Origin: an uncultured Collinsella sp. | GTDB lineage: Bacteria; Actinomycetota; Coriobacteriia; Coriobacteriales; Coriobacteriaceae | DNA length: 27,560 bases | Direction of reading: 5' to 3' | Assembly: GCA_959026535.1 (NCBI GenBank) | Contig: CAUFMB010000029.1 | Span: 1 to 27,560, forward strand | Shown here: piece by piece, positions 21,105-27,560 of the stretch | Layout: each line of letters begins with the position of its first letter | How positions within the stretch are numbered: the stretch's first letter is position 1 | Translations under genes and position numbers: made by a program | The notes under the pieces: model-generated | The model's database searches: none | What the model saw: the letters and a program-made list of their open reading frames with translations, nothing else | What the model was told of the DNA's origin: nothing

Positions 21105-21983
21105 ATGATTTTAGACACCACGGCACCCGCAGAGGAGCTCCAAGACAAGCTATCGGCGCTCGAACAGCTGCTTTTGGCATACGGGCGCGTGGCAATCGGG
21201 TTTTCCGGCGGCGTTGACAGCAGCTTTTTGGCCGCCGTATGCGCCCGCATCATGCCTACCAATACCCTCCTCGTCCATCTCACCACGCCGCTCATCGGCA
21301 CACCCGAACAGGCTTCGTTTGAACGGTCCGTTGACGGGCAAACCGATGAGGGACCGCATTTCAAGCTCCCCGTGCTCAATCTTTCGGTCGATCAGCTGCA
21401 GCTCCCCCAAGTAGCCTGCAACGATGCCGACCGCTGCTACCACTGCAAGCGCGCCGGCTTTACCGCTATCGTCAACCACGCCAAGTCGCTCGGCTTTCCC
21501 ACCGTCATCGATGGCAGCAATGCAAGCGATCGCGGTGACTACCGCCCCGGCATGCGTGCGGCAGAAGAGCTCGGCGTACGCTCACCCCTTATGGAGGTCG
21601 GCTTTACCAAGGACGAAGAGCGCGAGCTGCTGCGCGCATGGGGCTATCCCGTTTGGAACCTACCGGCGGGAGCATGTCTTGCCACCCGCGTCCCCACGGG
21701 CGAGGAGCTTACGCGCGAGAAAGTCGATTTAATCCGCGCCTGCGAGGATTACCTGCACGATCTTGACCTGGCACAGGTCCGCACACGCCTCGTCGGCGGC
21801 TGCATGCATATCGAGGCCGCACCCGCAGATGTCGCCAAGATTGCTGCCCTCGGTGGCAACGCCGTCGATGCCGAGGGCAAGACCCCGCTGCCCGCCGTTA
21901 TCGAGTCCGCGCTGCGCGAGCTGGGCTGCGACCATATCTCCCCTGAGGTCACCCCCTACATCCACGGCAACATGAACCTGTAG
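21105..21983 (+). CDS. larE: ATP-dependent sacrificial sulfur transferase LarE
   Basis: The product has 292 residues. LarE is a PP-loop protein that donates cysteine sulfur to the pyridinium dicarboxylate precursor of the nickel-pincer nucleotide, cofactor of lactate racemase and related LarA enzymes. The ATP pyrophosphatase loop is SGGVDSS (34-40). NDADRCYHCK (106-115) is the family's CxxC region. C191 in PAGACLATR corresponds to the conserved Cys of the PACLASR motif, the sulfur donor in the Lactobacillus enzyme. Start has AAGGA upstream. No larA, larB or larC is in the window, so it is an orphan here. Two hairpins follow. Confidence 0.93.
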   Translation: MILDTTAPAEELQDKLSALEQLLLAYGRVAIGFSGGVDSSFLAAVCARIMPTNTLLVHLTTPLIGTPEQASFERSVDGQTDEGPHFKLPVLNLSVDQLQLPQVACNDADRCYHCKRAGFTAIVNHAKSLGFPTVIDGSNASDRGDYRPGMRAAEELGVRSPLMEVGFTKDEERELLRAWGYPVWNLPAGACLATRVPTGEELTREKVDLIRACEDYLHDLDLAQVRTRLVGGCMHIEAAPADVAKIAALGGNAVDAEGKTPLPAVIESALRELGCDHISPEVTPYIHGNMNL

Positions 21984-22010
21984 GTTGCGCCGTTTTACAA
22001 ACGGCGCAAC
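21984..22010 (+). terminator. hairpin just after larE
   Basis: GTTGCGCCGTTT (21984-21995) pairs perfectly with AAACGGCGCAAC (21999-22010), starting right after the stop codon. No T-run follows, but the top half of the stem is T/A-rich. Confidence 0.5.
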
Positions 22011-22060
22011 TGCTCGGCGCTGCGCGGGCTCCGGGCACGGCAATCTGACGTTCAACTTCA

Positions 22061-22094
22061 CGGGCGCGACCAAAAGGTCAGCGCCCGCTTGTTT
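22061..22094 (+). terminator. second hairpin after larE
   Basis: CGGGCGCGACC (22061-22071) pairs with GGTCAGCGCCCG (22076-22087), one bulge, followed by CTTGTTT. Confidence 0.45.
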
Positions 22095-22164
22095 CACGTC
22101 ACCTTGCCGCACCCGAAACCTGCTCGCTCGCGCATGCTCAACCTGAACCACATAAATTGTTGCC

Positions 22165-22216
22165 GACCTTCTAAAAGGGGACAGGTTTATTTTGGCAGGT
22201 TTTATCTGGGGAAACG
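22165..22216 (+). repeat. GGGACAGG palindromic repeat, copy C
   Basis: It has the core GGGGACAGG, a right arm TTTTGGCAGGT and the flank ATCTGGGGAAACG shared with the reverse complement of copy B. The left arm (ACCTTCTAAAA) has two mismatches, so its hairpin is weaker. Confidence 0.8.
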
Positions 22217-22325
22217 TCGAGCCCCACACGTCCCAACCATCGCAACCCCTTCTAGGGCAAATGGATCGATATCGCGTCTCCCAATCTTTAAGTATTTGTT
22301 CGGTAAAGCGACCCCTGTCGGCACC

Positions 22326-22334
22326 TGCTAGACT
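22326..22334 (+). promoter_or_regulatory. extended -10 of the nuclease gene
   Basis: TGC-TAGACT lies 34 bases before the start codon. It has the same TGC extension as the LacI-type and 191-residue gene promoters; no good -35. Confidence 0.4.
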
Positions 22335-22367
22335 GGTAGATTCCGAACCGTCTAGCCAGGAGCCTCA

Positions 22368-23351
22368 ATGTCGCGCAAGTCCGCCTACAAGCAAGTACTT
22401 TCCATCGGCACCGCCGTGGTGCTGGGGTTTGCGCTGTTCACAGGGTCGCTCGATGGAGCGCCCAAGCTGTTGTCGCCGCAAAGCGATGAGCAGGCAACGG
22501 CTCTGGCCGAGAAGCAAAACGAGAGTCCCAGCCGTACCGACGACGAAGCGGACTTGGTCGCCCGACTCGAATCGGGAACAGCGAGCTCCGAGGACTCTCA
22601 AAATAGCCAAGGCTCTGGCGATGGCTCCGATTCCGCCGCAACCGACACCGGTGACGCTGCCTCCGCGGATAGTGCCGCCACCCCCATCGACGAGGTCGAA
22701 AACCCCGATCTCGACCGCGCCCGTGGTGTATACCTCAGCAGCATTCCTGACTACGCGGGTAACCCCTACGTTGCCCTTCGCGCCGACAGCATGCACCCGC
22801 TCGGCATGCCGTCATTCACACTCGATGAATACGAACGCGCTGCAGAAGAGGGCTGCTTTAAGAAATTCTCCAAGCTCGATAGCCTGGGCCGCACCCGCAA
22901 GGCGCTCGCCTGCGTAGGCCCCGAATCACTCGGCCAGGGCAAGCGCGGCGATATCTCGCGTATCCATCCCGCCGGTTGGCACCAGCAGCGCTACGACTTT
23001 ATTCCGGGCCAGAGCCTCTACAACCGCTGCCACCTCATCGCTTGGTCGCTCTGCGGTGAAAACGCCAACCGCAAGAATCTCCTCACCGGTACACGCTATC
23101 TCAACGAGACAGGCATGCTGCCGTTTGAAGAGCAGATCCTCGACTACATCCGCGACACGGGCAACCATGTGCTCTACCGCGTCACGCCCATGTACAACGA
23201 AGAGGAACTTGTCTGCCGTGGCGTGCGCCTTGAGGCGCAATCGGTCGAGGACCACGGCAAGACCCTCTGCTTCCATGTATATTGCTATAACCTGCAGCCG
23301 CACGTGCAGATCGACTACGCCACCGGCCGCAACCAGGCCGCCGGAGAGTAG
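22368..23351 (+). CDS. membrane-anchored DNA/RNA non-specific endonuclease (EndA/NucA type)
   Basis: The product has 327 residues. Residues 1-28 are a basic start and a hydrophobic signal/anchor segment without a clear cleavage or lipobox site. Residues 35-115 form an acidic Ser/Ala/Asp-rich linker. The nuclease domain runs from about 118, with GDISRIHPAGW (194-204), YNRCHLIAWSLCGENANRKN (218-237) and LLTGTRYLN, then IDYATGRN near the end. H222 in NRCH fits the general base of the beta-beta-alpha metal fold (DRGH in other members) and the Asn residues after it fit the metal ligand. It is close in arrangement to streptococcal EndA-type nucleases, used in DNA uptake or nutrient scavenging. AGGAG lies five bases before the ATG. 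No competence or immunity gene is adjacent. Confidence 0.9.
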   Translation: MSRKSAYKQVLSIGTAVVLGFALFTGSLDGAPKLLSPQSDEQATALAEKQNESPSRTDDEADLVARLESGTASSEDSQNSQGSGDGSDSAATDTGDAASADSAATPIDEVENPDLDRARGVYLSSIPDYAGNPYVALRADSMHPLGMPSFTLDEYERAAEEGCFKKFSKLDSLGRTRKALACVGPESLGQGKRGDISRIHPAGWHQQRYDFIPGQSLYNRCHLIAWSLCGENANRKNLLTGTRYLNETGMLPFEEQILDYIRDTGNHVLYRVTPMYNEEELVCRGVRLEAQSVEDHGKTLCFHVYCYNLQPHVQIDYATGRNQAAGE

Positions 23352-23544
23352 GTTCAACCGGGGCCACACCCGCATCGTTTGTCACCGACGCACACGGAAG
23401 GCTGATTCTTGCCTCCTACGGCGCATTTCTGTGACATGGGGTCATCTCTCCAAGATACCCGTATTGTCGATGAAGAGTAGACGGCAAACGCAAGACAGGC
23501 AGCCAAAGCAGCAGGAGCCTTACACTAAATACGTGATTTATTCT

Positions 23545-23573
23545 TTGCAATCACAATCTCGATAAGTTAATCG
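23545..23573 (+). promoter_or_regulatory. promoter of the GntR/UTRA gene
   Basis: TTGCAA (23545-23550), a 17-base spacer and TAATCG (23568-23573) lie 56 bases before the start. Confidence 0.5.
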
Positions 23574-23609
23574 AAGCAAAACAACGTAAAATGAAGGTAA
23601 TTTTGCTTC
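23573..23609. promoter_or_regulatory. inverted repeat in the GntR/UTRA leader
   Basis: GAAGCAAAA (23573-23581) and TTTTGCTTC (23601-23609) are perfect reverse complements with a 19-base spacer, starting at the end of the -10. This is a plausible autoregulatory operator. Confidence 0.45.
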
Positions 23610-23628
23610 AAAGTAATCAGGAGAAACT

Positions 23629-24387
23629 GTGACCAATCGCGTCAACAATTCACATATTAAAAAGGATTGTCCCACCCCCATCTATATGCAGGTGGTCGAC
23701 TATCTGCGCGAGAACATCGCCTCAGGAGCTTGGGAGCAAGCATCCAAAATCCCGTCGGAAGTCGAGCTCATGAGTACGCTCGGCGTCAGCCGCGGCAGCA
23801 TCAAAAAGGCCATTTCCAAGCTTGTTGATGAGGGCCTGCTTGAGCAAATTCAGGGAAAGGGAACTTACGTTAAGTCAAAAGACATCTCTTTCCCCCTTAC
23901 AGAGGGTCTTATCTCTTTCTCCGAATCTCTAATCGAACAAGGTCTTTCTTTCGAAACAAGCATTCTCGATTGCGAAATTCGTAAGTCGGACGAAGATATT
24001 TCCGGACATCTCGGTATTGTCGAAGGTTCTGACTACCTTCATCTCGAGCGAGTGCGCAGCGTTGAGGGTGAACCTGTGATGTTCATCGAAAACAACATCA
24101 ATATGGCGCTTGTCCCAGGTATTGAAACAGCCGACTTTGTTAACGAAGGTCTCTTTGCAATAATCGAGCGGCTCTCAGGCCACCAGATTGAATACTCAAA
24201 GACCTCCTTTGTGGCAAAGCTCGCGGACACCCAACGCGCGGATGCGCTCGGTCTCTCTACGCAGTCCCCGCTTCTTCAGCAGCTTCAAACAGTCTACTTG
24301 GACAATGACTCTGCAATTGAATATGCGCGCGTATGGCTTAAATCCAGCAGGTTCCAGCTTGGCACCGTTTTTCAGCGTCGCCATTAA
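23629..24387 (+). CDS. GntR-family (HutC/UTRA) transcriptional regulator
   Basis: The product has 252 residues. A winged HTH covers about 15-80 (YMQVVDYLRENIASG, then GVSRGSIKKAISKLVDEGLL and the wing IQGKGTYV), and a UTRA ligand domain covers about 95-245, with LHLERVRSVEGEPVMFIE as its hallmark. UTRA regulators sense sugar phosphates, amino-sugar phosphates or related small molecules. The GTG at 23629 has AGGAG upstream. It converges on the PTS operon and shares a terminator with it; control of that operon is likely but cannot be shown, since the operon's promoter is outside the window. Composition is A/T-richer than the housekeeping genes, as in the neighbouring PTS genes. Confidence 0.93.
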   Translation: MTNRVNNSHIKKDCPTPIYMQVVDYLRENIASGAWEQASKIPSEVELMSTLGVSRGSIKKAISKLVDEGLLEQIQGKGTYVKSKDISFPLTEGLISFSESLIEQGLSFETSILDCEIRKSDEDISGHLGIVEGSDYLHLERVRSVEGEPVMFIENNINMALVPGIETADFVNEGLFAIIERLSGHQIEYSKTSFVAKLADTQRADALGLSTQSPLLQQLQTVYLDNDSAIEYARVWLKSSRFQLGTVFQRRH

Positions 24388-24432
24388 AGCTCTTGAGAGC
24401 GGCGGCATTACGCCAAATATAATTCCAAAACG

Positions 24433-24464
24433 CAAAAAGGCGAACCCGTGGGTTCGCCTTTTTG
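24433..24464. terminator. bidirectional terminator
   Basis: AAAAAGGCGAACCC (24434-24447) pairs perfectly with GGGTTCGCCTTTTT (24450-24463). A- and T-runs at both ends serve both the GntR gene (+) and the PTS operon (-). Confidence 0.9.
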
Positions 24465-24473
24465 TAGACGGTT

Positions 24474-25148
24474 TTAGTCCAGCGCGTCAAACAGCTCCGT
24501 AAGCAACGCCGCCCTGTCATCCGTAATCGCCAGGGCACTCGAAATGCCGGTGCCTTGCGCGCCAAGTCCAATCAAGCGACGAACATCGCCTCCACACCTG
24601 ATTCCCGCTCCCTCCATGATAACGATGTCGGGATTGATGGACCGTACGGCAGCGATGGTCTCTGCGATGTAATCATCGCCGCTTGTATGGCCGGTTCCCA
24701 CAAGGCTGCTCGGCTCGCAAAGAATCACGTCCGGATCCATCGCCGCAACCGCTTTGGACTCAGTCACGCTATCGGCTGCAACAATGGTTAGAATCTCAAG
24801 CTCACGAGCGCGATCGATCGTTGCCGCCAACTTATCAACGGTCAGGGGGTGTGCCGTGTGATTTAGAAAGACAGCTTGAACTCCCGCGCTCTTAAGCGAC
24901 TCAAGAGGTGTCAGTCCCATTCCTTTTCCGTCACCGATAAGATCGGCATGCTGCGCTGTGGGAATTGCAAATTTCAAATCCTTCGCAATTGCGCAGAGCT
25001 CGGGAACGGGAGCAGTCCAAAAAATCGAATGATCTCGATCTTTTGCGATTTCATCCGTAAGATGAGCCGCTGCAATTGAATCGTCCGCAAGCAAATAGGT
25101 CTTAGGACTGACCGTGAAAAGTGGCAGTTTTAAATCGGAACGTTTCAT
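24474..25148 (-). CDS. archaeal-type triosephosphate-isomerase-like protein
   Basis: The product has 224 residues, the length of compact archaeal TIMs rather than the 250 of bacterial ones. It has the TIM catalytic set: Lys16 in SPKTYL, His97 in FLNHTAH, and Glu145 in CEPSSLVGTG, plus the phosphate-binding ending GAGIRCGGDV and GISSA. The first Asn of the usual N-x-K motif is Ser-Pro here. TIM interconverts triose phosphates; paralogues of this family isomerise tetrulose phosphates. It is the last gene of the PTS operon. AAAGGA lies ten bases before the ATG. An enzyme dedicated to the imported substrate is a better inference than a second glycolytic TIM. Confidence 0.85.
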   Translation of the reverse strand: MKRSDLKLPLFTVSPKTYLLADDSIAAAHLTDEIAKDRDHSIFWTAPVPELCAIAKDLKFAIPTAQHADLIGDGKGMGLTPLESLKSAGVQAVFLNHTAHPLTVDKLAATIDRARELEILTIVAADSVTESKAVAAMDPDVILCEPSSLVGTGHTSGDDYIAETIAAVRSINPDIVIMEGAGIRCGGDVRRLIGLGAQGTGISSALAITDDRAALLTELFDALD

Positions 25149-25196
25149 GAGAACACGTCCTTTCCGACTAATACATGGCCTGCCATACCGAGCGAT

Positions 25197-25550
25197 TTAG
25201 CCGTTGAAGCTAATCTCGATGCCGGTTTCCAGCTTGGGAAGCACGCTTGGTGTCACGAGAACCGTTCCAGGAAGCAGCTCTCGCTCGTCATCGAACGCAA
25301 TGGTTAGATGACCGAGCCCTCCCATGTTCTCGTTCGCAGCTTCACCAAACTCCTTAATCGTGTAGACCTGATCGCCGATGGAAATGGTGCCGCCCTCAGC
25401 AAGCACGTTATCCTCCGTGGGAGTTCCATCGTGAACGACGCAGATGTCGCGCAACTCTGCAGGAGCGGTCGGGCCAAACAGGACCACCATCTTCTCGTTG
25501 AGAAGTTCCTCAACAAACGAGCCGATCTCAGTGACCTTAACCTTGTACAT
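25197..25550 (-). CDS. srlB: PTS glucitol/sorbitol-type subunit IIA
   Basis: The 117-residue cytoplasmic protein is of the IIA-Gut family. Its phosphorylated His is probably that in DICVVHDGTP (about 32-41), matching the position of the His in the E. coli protein's YCFIHCHG segment. GLGHLTIAFDD and LPGTVLVTP are also conserved in the family. It passes phosphate from HPr to the IIB domain of SrlE. The ATG at 25550 has AGGAG seven bases upstream. It lies between gutM and the TIM-like gene in one operon. Confidence 0.92.
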   Translation of the reverse strand: MYKVKVTEIGSFVEELLNEKMVVLFGPTAPAELRDICVVHDGTPTEDNVLAEGGTISIGDQVYTIKEFGEAANENMGGLGHLTIAFDDERELLPGTVLVTPSVLPKLETGIEISFNG

Positions 25551-25569
25551 TTGATTTCTCCTATCTTTG

Positions 25570-25953
25570 TTACGCCGCAGGCGCAGTCATTGACCTGTCG
25601 ATAACACGAATAGCCTGGGCAAAAGCATCGTGATAGCTTTCGTTGGCCAGATGGTCTAGGGCGGTCTCGATATTCAGCCCCAGCATCTCGCTCATCTCAG
25701 AAAACTCTGGTTTGAGGGAAAGCCCTTTGAGCTCATAGCAACCGTTAATCACGCCATCATGATCAGTCAGAATCATCACAAACGCCTTTCGGCTAAAACT
25801 CACCTTGCACATACCCGTGCCCAAGTATCCCTCATGATCGCGAGCGCGCTCATGGATAAGAATGCGCACCCTCTTCCAGTAGCGATACTGGGTGAATGTT
25901 CCTGCAAGCCATACGAGAATAAAGAAGGCTATTGTAATGAGCGCGTTGAGCAT
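25570..25953 (-). CDS. gutM: GutM-type glucitol operon protein
   Basis: A 127-residue protein with an N-terminal membrane segment (3-20), then RYWKRV and a cytoplasmic domain containing GYLGTGMCKVSFSRKAFVMIL. GutM of E. coli is described as an activator of the glucitol operon; its mechanism is not settled, and a membrane-anchored protein fits a sensor or transporter partner as well as a DNA-binding role. The ATG at 25953 has AAAGG upstream. Position between srlE and srlB shows it is an integral part of this PTS unit. Confidence 0.87.
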   Translation of the reverse strand: MLNALITIAFFILVWLAGTFTQYRYWKRVRILIHERARDHEGYLGTGMCKVSFSRKAFVMILTDHDGVINGCYELKGLSLKPEFSEMSEMLGLNIETALDHLANESYHDAFAQAIRVIDRSMTAPAA

Positions 25954-25982
25954 AGTGGGCCTTTCCCTCTTAAAGCTTCAGT

Positions 25983-27002
25983 TTACAGGCCAAAGGACAG
26001 TACGTAGGCAAGAATAATCTGAATCGGGGTGGTAATCAGCTTGCCAAACAGGAATGCAGGGTAACCGATTTCGATCGTCTCGGGCTTTGCCTCCATGAGA
26101 GTCATGCCAACGGGAGCAAAGTCGGAACCAACCTGGCAGTTGACGGCAAAGAAGCCGGGAAGGGCAAAGTTGGCGGGAATCGTGCCGTTGGCGATTTGGT
26201 TGCCAACAAGGACAGAAAGCACAGAAGCGATGATTGCGCCCGGGCAGATCAAAGGCGAAAGGAACGGGATTGAGCAGAACATGCCAATTGCCAGCATACC
26301 GGGCAGCGAGCCCGCAAGCGGAGTGAGAACGCCGGCGAGAACGTTCGCGAAACCCGTGTAGTTAATAATGCCGATCAACACCGAGACAAACGCCATAAAG
26401 GGGATGATGTTGCGGATAACATCGTTCACTGTATCGCGCGCAGCCTGGTAGATGATGCTGATAACGCGGCCGACACCGGTGCCGATCTTGGAGACAACGT
26501 CCATGAAGCCGTTAGACTCCTTGGATGCGAGCTCGGCACGTCCCTCAGCGATCTTGGCGTGGACGTTTTCCTTCGTCGTCTCCTCGTGTGCCTTCTCGGC
26601 CTTTACCGGCTCAGCGGGAACATCGGCCGCATCGGCAAGGACGATGCAATCGGGATTGACGTCAGATGCAAAGAGATCCTCGGTGATGAACTGGGCCAGA
26701 GGACCAGACGGAGAACCGGGCTTGATGTTCAGCGTCTTAAGGCCCATCTTGGGATAGGTGCCGCAGCGAGCCACGCCGGCGCAGTCGATGACAACGGCGC
26801 ATGCCTGATCGGTCTCGATCGGGTCCTTAAACTGGTCGTGCGCCTCGGCGCCGGTAAGCTCCGCAATGCGAAGGGCGACCGGGCTGATGCCACCCAGGGT
26901 CACGCTCAGAACATAAGGCTTCTCGGCCGTGGGGGTAATGATGAGGGGACCGCCCCAACCGTTGCCGCCGTGGGACGCCTTTACGCTTTTGAATTCACTC
27001 AT
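25983..27002 (-). CDS. srlE: PTS glucitol/sorbitol-type subunit IIB-IIC
   Basis: The product has 339 residues. The N-terminal IIB domain (to about 125) has the motif VVIDCAGVARCGTYPK (70-85) with two candidate phosphocysteines, C74 and C80. A charged hinge (about 125-170) leads to the second membrane domain of the transporter (about 170-339), with helices and SIPFLSPLICPGAIIAS. AAAGGAG lies about ten bases before the ATG. Together with SrlA it forms the sugar-translocating unit, phosphorylating the substrate during import. Confidence 0.94.
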   Translation of the reverse strand: MSEFKSVKASHGGNGWGGPLIITPTAEKPYVLSVTLGGISPVALRIAELTGAEAHDQFKDPIETDQACAVVIDCAGVARCGTYPKMGLKTLNIKPGSPSGPLAQFITEDLFASDVNPDCIVLADAADVPAEPVKAEKAHEETTKENVHAKIAEGRAELASKESNGFMDVVSKIGTGVGRVISIIYQAARDTVNDVIRNIIPFMAFVSVLIGIINYTGFANVLAGVLTPLAGSLPGMLAIGMFCSIPFLSPLICPGAIIASVLSVLVGNQIANGTIPANFALPGFFAVNCQVGSDFAPVGMTLMEAKPETIEIGYPAFLFGKLITTPIQIILAYVLSFGL

Positions 27003-27031
27003 GATTTAGACTCTCCTTTTGCGCTGAACTA

Positions 27032-27560
27032 CTAGGCGGCAAGCTTAGCTTCGTTGCGCTTCTTCATGATGAGGTACAGCTTCTCGGTGACAATGCCCTT
27101 GATCAGGCAGACGATTAGACCAACAATGAGGAAGCGGATAGCAAGCTCGGAGGAGTTCTTTCCCAGTGCCTCGTAGCCGGCCGAGATACCAAGCCAAACA
27201 AAGAGCTCGGAAGAGTTAGCGTGCGGGAAAAGGCCAACGATGGGGTGCATCATGGACACGACCGCATCGTAGAATGCGGGCTTGTAGTCCTCCTCGACAA
27301 ACACACCAAAGGTGTATGCCATCGGATTGCAGAGGAAGAAAGTGCAAAGGAACGGGATGAGGGTATAGCGGAGAACTGCATACTTGGTGCACTTCTTCAT
27401 GAACCCATAGACACGCTCCTCGCCGATCAGCTGGATGACTGCCTTGATCGTAAGGATCAGACAGATCAGCATTGGGATCATGCCCGTAATAAACGAGGCA
27501 AACTGATCACCAGCCGCATTAAACAGGCCGGTAAAGCCCTCCGCAAGGAAGATAAGGAAA
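27032..27560 (-). CDS. srlA: PTS glucitol/sorbitol-type subunit IIC, 5' end beyond window
   Basis: The visible part is the C-terminal 175 residues. The open frame runs through the window edge (LAEGFTGLFNAAGDQFAS, then SFITGMIPMLICLI), so the start codon is beyond 27560 and an internal Met at 27481 is not the start. Family marks are FFLCNPMAYTFGVFVEEDYKP, MMHPIVGLFPHANSSELFVW and LIVGLIVCLIKGIVTE. This is the membrane channel subunit that, with SrlE, imports the polyol. It heads the visible operon, so the promoter and any dehydrogenase gene lie outside. Confidence 0.92.
   Translation of the reverse strand, partial: FLIFLAEGFTGLFNAAGDQFASFITGMIPMLICLILTIKAVIQLIGEERVYGFMKKCTKYAVLRYTLIPFLCTFFLCNPMAYTFGVFVEEDYKPAFYDAVVSMMHPIVGLFPHANSSELFVWLGISAGYEALGKNSSELAIRFLIVGLIVCLIKGIVTEKLYLIMKKRNEAKLAA

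Larger units (their letters stand above)
22011..22367. other. 357-bp gap between larE and the nuclease gene
   Basis: No gene is seen. It contains a hairpin at 22061-22094, repeat copy C at 22165-22216 and an extended -10 at 22326-22334. A 241-residue open frame across 22192-22917 is a shadow of the nuclease gene. Confidence 0.6.

Noticed and set aside
1..27560. CRISPR array, insertion sequence or prophage
   Set aside because: No regularly spaced repeats, transposase, integrase or phage structural gene is visible.

Overview
The window is GC-rich, densely packed bacterial chromosome with about 28 genes, one tRNA gene and many short intergenic palindromes. Protein types and overall style (archaeal-type TIM beside a glucitol-family PTS, EndA-like anchored nuclease, LarE, LemA, asymmetric ABC exporter pair, many GntR/LacI/MarR/TetR regulators) suggest an anaerobic gut actinobacterium of the Coriobacteriia, most likely Collinsella. 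That assignment is an impression from the proteins; no rRNA or marker gene in the window settles it.

Layout. 1-255 is non-coding and carries a long perfect inverted repeat. 256-2037 (-) is one ORF joining a TadA-type tRNA adenosine deaminase to a glycerate 2-kinase, divergent from a tRNA-Ser(TGA) gene. A TetR regulator (-) and a LemA protein (+) follow. 3613-4088 has no convincing gene but holds a minus-strand terminator and a 125-bp nested palindrome. Then come ilvE (-), a DedA membrane protein (-), cysE (+), and a MarR/ABC/ABC operon (-, 11348 to 7116). Next are a 96-residue unknown (-), a nitroreductase (+), a 191-residue single-pass membrane protein (-), a degenerate sigma-54-activator-like regulator (-), a YeiH-type transporter (-) and a divergent FCD-type GntR regulator (+). 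glmS (-) and a LacI-type regulator (+) diverge from a region crowded with palindromes. A HAD phosphatase (-) and larE (+) diverge from a second such region. A membrane-anchored nuclease (+) and a UTRA-type GntR regulator (+) come next. The right end is a glucitol/sorbitol-type PTS operon (-): srlA (cut by the window edge), srlE, gutM, srlB and a triosephosphate-isomerase-like gene.

How the genes fit together. Most are independent housekeeping or accessory units. Two units are coherent. The MarR regulator and its two ABC half-transporters overlap or abut and share a good promoter; the two ABC proteins have complementary active-site changes, as expected of a heterodimeric exporter. The PTS operon ends in an archaeal-type TIM with its catalytic residues retained, convergent with a GntR/UTRA regulator. 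This suggests uptake of a polyol or related sugar alcohol with a dedicated small-ketose-phosphate isomerase, and the substrate may not be sorbitol. Intergenic DNA carries a dispersed palindromic repeat with a GGGACAGG core in three copies, one of which overlaps the promoter region of the LacI-type gene.
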